Source of the DNA: Pelotomaculum sp. UBA4789
GTDB lineage: Bacteria > Bacillota > Desulfotomaculia > Desulfotomaculales > Pelotomaculaceae
DNA: 10,352 bases
Direction: 5' to 3'
Assembly (NCBI GenBank): GCA_002402945.1
Contig: DHGV01000016.1
Span: 9,845 to 20,196 of the forward strand
This document shows positions 5,735 to 10,352 of this stretch, piece after piece. Within the stretch, counting starts at the first letter, position 1. Every line of letters begins with the position of its first letter. A model generated the notes under the pieces. That model did no database searches, was not told the origin of the DNA, and saw only the letters and a program-made list of their open reading frames with translations. The position numbers were made by a program, and so were the translations under genes.

Positions 5735-6472
5735 ATGATGAGTTTAGAGCATGTAGAAGAACTCCTGAATTTTTGGGGGTGGCCGCACAATGGCGCCTGG
5801 CATTTGACCGTTGGCAACACTGATTTGGCTTTTAACCCGAAAACCCTGATCATGACCTGGATTGTCATGGCTGTGGTGCTGCTGTTTGGCATAATGGCTA
5901 CGCGGAACATGAGTATGAACAGGCCCAAAGGGGCTCAAAACGTTTTTGAGATGGGCTGGGAGTTCATCAGGGGCTTGGTCAACGATAACATGGACCCCAA
6001 AAAGGGAGACGCGTTGATGGGTATTGTATTTACTTATTTCTTATTTATCTTGGTTTCCAACCTGATTGGCCTTGTTCCCACCCTGAGTTCGCCGACGGCC
6101 GACTATAACACCAACCTGGGTTTGGCCCTGTGCACCTTCTTGTTAATCTACATCTTCGGGATCAGGTACAAAGGTTTGGGCTACTTCAAGCACTTCATCA
6201 AGCCATTTGTGTTTTTCCTGCCAATTACGATTATTGAAGACCTTTCCAAGCCGATAACGCTGACCTTCCGTCTTTACGGCAACATTTACGCCGGTGAGGT
6301 GTTGATAGCTGTGCTGCTGGGCTTGCTGGGCGGCTGGATGCATGTATTCGGTGGTTTCCTGGTTTCCGTTGTCTGGCTTGCTTTCAGTATTTTTGTAGGA
6401 TGTATCCAGGCGTTTATTTTCACCATGCTCAGCATTGTTTACGTTGCCCAGGCTGTGTCCGACGAACACTAA
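5735..6472 (+). CDS. atpB: ATP synthase F0 subunit a
   Basis: The 245-residue integral membrane stator forms the two ion half-channels beside the c-ring. The decisive motif is SKPITLTFRLYGNIYAGE: Arg179 is the essential arginine (Arg210 in Escherichia coli), with Asn183 and Glu188 following at the equivalent spacing. The last helix has VGCIQAFIFTMLSIVYVAQA, with Gln225 at the position of Gln252. Five to six membrane spans are visible, and the SNLIGLVPT motif (108-116) marks the second. ATG 5735 is followed by a second ATG (5738); the first is better spaced from AAGGGGTGA at about 5717-5725. A hairpin begins in its stop codon and separates it from atpE. Confidence 0.96.
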   Translation: MMSLEHVEELLNFWGWPHNGAWHLTVGNTDLAFNPKTLIMTWIVMAVVLLFGIMATRNMSMNRPKGAQNVFEMGWEFIRGLVNDNMDPKKGDALMGIVFTYFLFILVSNLIGLVPTLSSPTADYNTNLGLALCTFLLIYIFGIRYKGLGYFKHFIKPFVFFLPITIIEDLSKPITLTFRLYGNIYAGEVLIAVLLGLLGGWMHVFGGFLVSVVWLAFSIFVGCIQAFIFTMLSIVYVAQAVSDEH

Positions 6473-6498
6473 AAACGAGCTGAAAACAGCTGGTTTTT
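6471..6498 (+). terminator. Hairpin directly after atpB, attenuator- or processing-like
   Basis: AAAAAC (6471-6476) pairs with GTTTTT (6493-6498), and AGCTG (6478-6482) with CAGCT (6487-6491), around an AAAA loop with one G-G mismatch. The right arm ends in five T, as in an A-tract/T-tract intrinsic terminator, but the GC core is short. In an operon this could cause partial termination or protect an mRNA end, helping atpE expression differ from atpB. Function is inferred from shape. Confidence 0.45.
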
Positions 6499-6572
6499 GT
6501 GGCAGTCGTTTCAGGCATCAAGTTGTTTTATAGCCATTGAATTAAATTTTATTTTGAAGGGGGGGGAAATGA

Positions 6573-6809
6573 ATGGAAGTAGGAGCAGGTGCAGCTTTAG
6601 GTGCAGCTTTAGCCGTAGGTCTTGCCGCTCTGGGCGCTGGTATTGGTGACGGATTAGTCTCCAGTGCAGCGGTTAGTGGTATCGCTCGTCAGCCGGAGGC
6701 AAGGGGTAACATTATGACCCTTATGTTTATCTCAGTTGGTCTGATCGAAGCCATGCCCATCATTGGTGTTGTTATCGCTTTCATGCTCTTTGGTAAGGTT
6801 GGTGGTTGA
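6573..6809 (+). CDS. atpE: ATP synthase F0 subunit c
   Basis: The 78-residue hairpin of two membrane helices assembles into the rotor ring. Helix 1 (about 7-30) has the alanine/glycine-packed GAGIGDG motif, the polar loop ARQPEARG (38-45) contacts gamma/epsilon, and helix 2 (about 47-73) carries the ion-binding Glu59 in GLIEAMPIIG. Sodium-binding rings have Gln at the position of Asp26 and Ser/Thr after the Glu; here these are Asp and Ala60, so protons are the expected coupling ion. Asp26 matches the Asp of mycobacterial c subunits. ATG 6573 is preceded by AAGG running into eight consecutive G (6559-6566), an unusually strong, slippage-prone ribosome site. It sits alone, 100 bases after atpB and 242 bases before atpF. 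Confidence 0.97.
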   Translation: MEVGAGAALGAALAVGLAALGAGIGDGLVSSAAVSGIARQPEARGNIMTLMFISVGLIEAMPIIGVVIAFMLFGKVGG

Positions 6810-6838
6810 GAACAAGTTCATCTGTCATGGCAAAAAAG

Positions 6839-7006
6839 GCGTAGCGCAGCGGTAGTAGTTCCGGCAGTAGGATAATCAAATACTTTATCATGCAATTTTT
6901 ATTATTACTGTGTGATTATCTTGGCAGTACGAAGCAAATTATAAAGGAATTCGGCGAGCAGCCGAATTCCTTTAATCCAACTGCTAAACATACTACCGTT
7001 TGACGC
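6839..7006 (+). other. Long inverted-repeat structure between atpE and atpF (candidate structured RNA)
   Basis: The gap folds on paper into a branched structure. The closing stem pairs GCGT (6839-6842) with ACGC (7003-7006), CGGTAGTA (6850-6857) with TACTACCG (6991-6998), GTT (6858-6860) with AAC (6987-6989) and GCAGT (6864-6868) with ACTGC (6980-6984). Inside it, GATAATCA (6871-6878) pairs with TGATTATC (6913-6920), and a perfect 14-bp hairpin occupies 6942-6974. The result is a three-way junction ending five bases before the hairpin that covers the atpF ribosome site. No open frame is evident. It could be a cis-acting mRNA element or a small inserted element with terminal inverted repeats. 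I do not recognise it as a named riboswitch or ncRNA. Confidence 0.55.
6942..6974. repeat. Perfect 14-bp hairpin with GAGCA loop
   Basis: TAAAGGAATTCGGC (6942-6955) is exactly complementary to 6961-6974, around the five-base loop GAGCA. Only three T and then AA follow the GC part, on either strand, so it is a poor intrinsic terminator despite the stable stem. It forms one arm of the branched structure between atpE and atpF. Confidence 0.8.
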
Positions 7007-7010
7007 TAAG

Positions 7011-7041
7011 CCTCCTTTTGTCCACAAGAGGTGGAAGGAGG
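7011..7041 (+). promoter_or_regulatory. Hairpin sequestering the atpF Shine-Dalgarno
   Basis: CCTCCTT (7011-7017) pairs with AAGGAGG (7035-7041), and CCAC (7022-7025) with GTGG (7031-7034), leaving TTGT bulged and AAGAG as the loop. AAGGAGG is the ribosome binding site of atpF, ten bases before its GTG start. When folded, the hairpin would block initiation at atpF. The left arm also copies the 16S rRNA anti-Shine-Dalgarno core. Structure is read directly; regulation is inferred. Confidence 0.6.
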
Positions 7042-7051
7042 GAGATCATTA

Positions 7052-7540
7052 GTGGGGTTAGAGTTTAACGCAACAATACTTGCACAGATAGTTGACTTTA
7101 TAATTTTAGTAATATTCTTGCGTATGGTGGTTTACAAGCCTGTAGTCAAAATGCTGACAGACCGTTCTGCCCATATTGCCAACAGTATTGCTGCCGCCGA
7201 ACAGGAAAGGCAGGAAGCGGAACAGCTCAAAGCCGGTTATGAGGCTGAAATGCGGCGTGCCCGGGAGCAAACTCAGGAAATTATTCAGAAGGCTACCAAG
7301 GCAGGCGAAGATCAAGCTTCAGAAATTATTGGCAACGCAAAGAATGAGGCAGGAAAGCTGAAGGAAACCGCCCTTGCTGAAATTGAACGCGAAAAATTAA
7401 AAGCTATAACAGAACTGCGTGAGCAGGTTGCATCACTGTCTATATTGGTTGCCGGTAAAATTATTAACAAGACAATGTCTGAAGATATTCAGCGCGGCAT
7501 GATCGATGACTTCATTAAAGAGGCAGGGGAATTACAATGA
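7052..7540 (+). CDS. atpF: ATP synthase F0 subunit b
   Basis: The 162-residue peripheral stalk subunit has one N-terminal membrane span (about residues 6-27, ILAQIVDFIILVIFL) followed by a long charged helix rich in Glu, Lys, Ala and Gln that dimerises and contacts delta. The N-terminal sequence with Asn6 and the LRMVVYKPVVKML transition is typical of bacterial b subunits. The start is GTG 7052, ten bases after AAGGAGG (7035-7041). An upstream GTG at 7031 lies within that ribosome site and would add EGGRSL, so it is unlikely. Its stop overlaps the atpH start as ATGA (7537-7540), implying translational coupling. Its own ribosome site is potentially masked by the hairpin at 7011-7041. Confidence 0.95.
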   Translation: MGLEFNATILAQIVDFIILVIFLRMVVYKPVVKMLTDRSAHIANSIAAAEQERQEAEQLKAGYEAEMRRAREQTQEIIQKATKAGEDQASEIIGNAKNEAGKLKETALAEIEREKLKAITELREQVASLSILVAGKIINKTMSEDIQRGMIDDFIKEAGELQ

Positions 7541-8097
7541 GGGGGCCTGTAGCGAGGCGTTATGCAGCAGCATTGTATGAGATTGCCTCAGAAGAAAAAG
7601 TTTTAGCAAAATACAAAAACATGGTGGACGTGGTAGAAGGGGAACTTACAGCGATCGAAAAGGTCATTGAAGAAAGCCCCGATCTGCAAAGATTGCTTTA
7701 CCACCCCCAGATTACCCCTGCTGCTAAAAAAGAAACATTAGCCAAGTTGTTTGAAGGAAAAATCTCTGATATAACAGGTAACTTCCTTGCCTTATTGGTA
7801 GACCGCCGCCGCGAGACGTATTTTGCGGACATAGTGGCCGAGTTTGTCGCTCTGGCCAATGCCGGCCGGAACATAGTAGCAGCTCAGATTACTTCAGCGG
7901 TAGATTTGAACGACAAGGAAAAGGGTGATCTGAACCAGATCCTGGGCAAGCTGGCCGGCAAAAAAGTGCAGACCTCTTTCACCGTAGACCCGTCCGTTAT
8001 CGGCGGTGTTGTGGTTCGTATGGGGGACAAAATTATAGACGGCAGTGTCAAGACCAGATTGGCTTCCATGAAAGAGAGCCTTAAGGCAATAAGTTAA
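7537..8097 (+). CDS. atpH: ATP synthase F1 subunit delta
   Basis: The 186-residue delta (OSCP) subunit joins the peripheral stalk to the top of the alpha/beta hexamer. The N-terminus VARRYAAALYEIA is the classic delta signature for the helical domain (about residues 1-105). The C-terminal part holds DPSVIGGVVVRMGDKIIDGSVKTRLASMKESL, the conserved C-terminal signature. Length is normal. ATG 7537 overlaps the atpF stop by four bases, and a CAGGGGA ribosome site lies inside the end of atpF. atpA follows after 23 bases. Confidence 0.96.
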   Translation: MRGPVARRYAAALYEIASEEKVLAKYKNMVDVVEGELTAIEKVIEESPDLQRLLYHPQITPAAKKETLAKLFEGKISDITGNFLALLVDRRRETYFADIVAEFVALANAGRNIVAAQITSAVDLNDKEKGDLNQILGKLAGKKVQTSFTVDPSVIGGVVVRMGDKIIDGSVKTRLASMKESLKAIS

Positions 8098-8120
8098 CTA
8101 GATAGGGGTGAAACCAGTAG

Positions 8121-9638
8121 ATGAATTTGCGACCTGAAGAAATCAGCTCGATTATCCGGCAGCAGATAGATAAGTACCAGGCCCAGATCGAGATGACCGA
8201 CGTAGGTACCGTTATCACGATCGGTGACGGCATCGCCCGTATTTACGGTTTAACCGAATGTATGTCCATGGAGCTGCTAGAATTCCCGGGTGGCGTTTTC
8301 GGGATGGCTCTTAACCTGGAAGAAGACAACATCGGTTGCGTTATTCTCGGTCCTTACAAGCACATCAAGGAAGGTGACACTGTCAAGCGCACCGGCCGGA
8401 TCGTGTCTGTACCAGTGGGAGACGGCCTGATTGGCCGTGTAGTAAGTCCTCTGGGACAGCCGCTGGACGGTAAAGGGCCCATTAAAAGCGATAAATTCAG
8501 CCCGGTTGAAAAAATTGCTCCAGGTGTTATCTTTAGGAAGTCCGTGCACCAGCCGCTGCAGACGGGGCTCAAGGCTATCGATTCCATGATTCCCATCGGC
8601 CGCGGCCAGCGTGAACTTATCCTTGGCGACCGCCAGACCGGCAAGACTGCTATCGCGGTCGACGCGATCATCAACCAAAAAGGCGGAGACGTGATCTGCA
8701 TTTACGTTGCTGTGGGACAGAAGCAATCCACTGTGGCCAACGTGCTGCAGCGGTTGACTGACACAGGCGCGATGGATTATACCATTATCGTGTCCTCTAC
8801 CGCAGCCGACCCGGCTCCCCTGCTCTATATCGCTCCCTTTGCGGGAGCCGCTATGGGTGAGGAATTCATGGCTCAGGGCAAACACGTGCTGATTGTTTAC
8901 GACGACCTTTCCAAACAGGCATCAGCTTACCGTGAACTTTCCCTGCTGCTGCGCCGGCCTCCCGGACGCGAAGCATATCCGGGTGATGTATTCAACCTGC
9001 ACAGCCGGCTTTTGGAGCGCGCCTGCAAGCTTTCGGATGACCTGGGCGCCGGTTCCATGACCGCTCTGCCCATCATTGAAACCCAGGCGGGTGACGTTTC
9101 AGCATATATCCCGACAAACGTTATTTCTATTACAGATGGCCAGATTTTCCTTGAGCCTGACCTCTTTTACGCCGGTGTACGCCCCGCGGTTAACGTGGGT
9201 ATTTCAGTATCCCGGGTTGGCGGCGCCGCTCAGGTGAAGGCCATGAAATCGATTGCCGGCAGCCTGCGCCTTGACCTCGCCCAGTACCGTGAACTGGCTG
9301 CCTTTGCCCAGTTCGGATCCGACCTGGACAAGTCAACGCTGGCCAAGCTGACCCGTGGTGAGCGCATGGTGGAACTTTTGAAACAGGGCCAGTATGTGCC
9401 CATGCCGATCGAAGACCAGGTCATGAGCATTTTTGCAGCTTCCAGGGGTTACCTGGATGATATGCCGGTGGAAATGGTTCAGCCTTTTGAAGCAGAGCTT
9501 TTGAAGTATATGAAGGCGAACAAGCCAGCTATCGGCGAAGCCATTCGGGCGACCGGCGAGCTGAAAACTATTGAAACAGAACTGCTTGCAGCGATCGAAG
9601 AATTCAAGGCAGGTTTTAAGTCCGCCCGCGGACTGTAG
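8121..9638 (+). CDS. atpA: ATP synthase F1 subunit alpha
   Basis: The 505-residue subunit forms half of the catalytic hexamer and binds non-exchanging nucleotide. The N-terminal crown beta-barrel (about 25-95) is followed by the P-loop GDRQTGKT (169-176), the VGQKQSTVA stretch (198-206), the Walker B segment HVLIVYDDLSK (255-265, Asp261) and the family signature ending PAVNVGISVSRVGGAAQ (355-371), in which Arg365 is the arginine finger completing the beta-subunit site. Gln171 in the P-loop distinguishes alpha from beta. ATG 8121 sits ten bases after AGGGGTGA. Nothing is missing or truncated. The following gene atpG is 163 bases downstream, an unusually large gap filled by an inverted repeat. 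Confidence 0.98.
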   Translation: MNLRPEEISSIIRQQIDKYQAQIEMTDVGTVITIGDGIARIYGLTECMSMELLEFPGGVFGMALNLEEDNIGCVILGPYKHIKEGDTVKRTGRIVSVPVGDGLIGRVVSPLGQPLDGKGPIKSDKFSPVEKIAPGVIFRKSVHQPLQTGLKAIDSMIPIGRGQRELILGDRQTGKTAIAVDAIINQKGGDVICIYVAVGQKQSTVANVLQRLTDTGAMDYTIIVSSTAADPAPLLYIAPFAGAAMGEEFMAQGKHVLIVYDDLSKQASAYRELSLLLRRPPGREAYPGDVFNLHSRLLERACKLSDDLGAGSMTALPIIETQAGDVSAYIPTNVISITDGQIFLEPDLFYAGVRPAVNVGISVSRVGGAAQVKAMKSIAGSLRLDLAQYRELAAFAQFGSDLDKSTLAKLTRGERMVELLKQGQYVPMPIEDQVMSIFAASRGYLDDMPVEMVQPFEAELLKYMKANKPAIGEAIRATGELKTIETELLAAIEEFKAGFKSARGL

Positions 9639-9649
9639 GGTAAAAAATA

Positions 9650-9748
9650 GACAGGATTAACAGGATTTAAAAAAGATTAACAAGATTTTAAATAATATTT
9701 TTACATCTAAATATCCTGTAAATCAAGAAAAATCATGTAAATCCTGTC
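9650..9748. repeat. ACAGGATT inverted-repeat element between atpA and atpG
   Basis: The left arm starts GACAGGATTAACAGGATTT (9650-9668) and goes on with a degenerate GATTAACAAGATT copy. The right arm, read on the - strand, starts GACAGGATTTACATGATT and continues with GATTTACAGGAT. The outer nine bases pair perfectly (9650-9658 with 9740-9748), the next nine with two mismatches, and inner parts loosely around an AT-rich centre. Each arm is itself a tandem of 9-base ACAGGATTA-like units. Similar ACAGGATT arrays are, to my recollection, dispersed in many bacterial genomes, but I cannot confirm the family here. It carries no open frame. Confidence 0.7.
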
Positions 9749-9801
9749 AGGGTTTTATGTTTCGAAAAACGAGATCCACTTTAAAGGTGGTGAAATATTA
9801 A

Positions 9802-10352
9802 ATGGCAAATTTACGAGATCTCCGGCGCCGGATTAAGAGTATTAAGAGCACTCAACAAATCACCAAAGCGATGAAAGCTGTTTCGGCGGCGAAAATGCGC
9901 AAGGCACAGGAATCGGTTATATCAGCGCGGCCCTATTCCAAGCGGATACAGGGTGTGCTGGGCCGGGTAGCTGTGGCCTCCGGCGGGGCTAGTCACCCGC
10001 TGCTGGAAGTGCGCGAGCCGAAAAAAGTGGCTTTCATTATCATGACGGCTGACCGGGGACTTTGCGGCGGCTTCAACGGCAATGTGATCAGGAAGGCAGC
10101 CCAGGAAATTAAGGGTTCAGGGGCGGATGCCAGCCTTATTGTCGTGGGTCGCAAAAGCCGCGATTTTTTCCAGCGCCGCGGTTATAATATCGCCAAGGAG
10201 TACATCGGGCTGGGTGATAATATCAAGTACGCTTCGGCCAGGGATATTGTCTCCTTCGTTGTTGACAAGTATTCAAAAGAAGAATATGACGTGGTCTATC
10301 TGATTTACAGCCAGTTCGTAAACGTGATGGTGCAGACACCGATGATGGTCAA
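9802..10352 (+). CDS. atpG: ATP synthase F1 subunit gamma, N-terminal part
   Basis: The gene runs off the right edge; 183 residues are visible of an expected 280-290. The start MANLRDLRRRIKSIKSTQQITKAMKAVSAAKMRKAQ is the conserved N-terminal coiled-coil of the rotating central shaft, and TADRGLCGGFNGN (near residues 81-93) is the second family hallmark. ATG 9802 follows AAAGGTGGTGA at 9784-9793 with good spacing. Its leader contains no further frame, and the repeat at 9650-9748 lies just upstream. atpD and atpC are expected beyond the window. Confidence 0.97.
   Translation, partial: MANLRDLRRRIKSIKSTQQITKAMKAVSAAKMRKAQESVISARPYSKRIQGVLGRVAVASGGASHPLLEVREPKKVAFIIMTADRGLCGGFNGNVIRKAAQEIKGSGADASLIVVGRKSRDFFQRRGYNIAKEYIGLGDNIKYASARDIVSFVVDKYSKEEYDVVYLIYSQFVNVMVQTPMMV

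Noticed and set aside
6573..6809. Sodium-dependent ATP synthase.
   Set aside because: The c subunit lacks the helix-1 Gln and the Ser/Thr following the essential Glu, so the sodium-binding set is incomplete.
6840..6871. D-arm-like string GTAGCGCAGCGGTAG suggesting a tRNA between atpE and atpF.
   Set aside because: The D-stem does not close, no anticodon arm or GGTTCGA-type T-arm follows, and no CCA or acceptor stem is found. The bases are better explained by the long inverted repeat.
6942..6974. Intrinsic terminator between atpE and atpF.
   Set aside because: The stem is excellent, but only three T follow the GC part before AA on either strand, and the operon continues.
7031..7051. atpF start at GTG 7031.
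   Set aside because: That codon is directly in the hairpin stem before AAGGAGG and would place the ribosome site inside the gene; GTG 7052 is correctly spaced.

Overview
The window looks like a chromosomal segment of an anaerobic, Gram-positive, moderately GC-rich Firmicute. The best match is the Pelotomaculum/Desulfotomaculum side of the Clostridia. That placement is inferred from gene order and protein style (long-form Sua5, YwlE, RpiB, GlyA, ComEB, WecB, then AtpZ, AtpI and the F-type ATP synthase genes), not from a database search. All genes lie on the + strand and read like one long housekeeping run. It is cut at both ends, inside the Sua5 gene on the left and inside atpG on the right.

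Bases 1-2759 hold the end of the tRNA threonylcarbamoylation gene (sua5/tsaC), a YwlE-type arginine phosphatase with an apparent ATT start, ribose-5-phosphate isomerase B (rpiB) and serine hydroxymethyltransferase (glyA). Bases 2760-3120 are a 361-base non-coding patch packed with small repeats. It contains two diverged copies of a 36-base GACG-rich repeat, a second, synonymously diverged copy of the last codons of glyA, three REP-like palindromes carrying a GTAG tetranucleotide, and another strong hairpin. In related genomes upp often sits near here; it is absent. Bases 3121-4881 hold a ComEB-type dCMP deaminase and a non-hydrolysing UDP-GlcNAc 2-epimerase.

Bases 4882-10352 are the ATP synthase operon: atpZ, atpI, atpB (a), atpE (c), atpF (b), atpH (delta), atpA (alpha) and the start of atpG (gamma). 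The c subunit carries the ion-binding Glu59 without the Ser/Thr partner of sodium-type rings, so proton coupling is expected. It also has an Asp26 in helix 1, as mycobacterial c subunits do.

The least ordinary part is the non-coding DNA inside this operon. A hairpin sits directly after atpB. A 220-base gap between atpE and atpF can fold into a long closing stem enclosing two further hairpins, one of them a perfect 14-bp stem, and is followed by a hairpin that would bury the atpF Shine-Dalgarno. A roughly 100-base ACAGGATT inverted repeat separates atpA from atpG. A short open frame with a good ribosome binding site and an ATGA overlap leads into atpZ. I found no CRISPR array, integrase, transposase gene, tRNA or rRNA, and no defence system.
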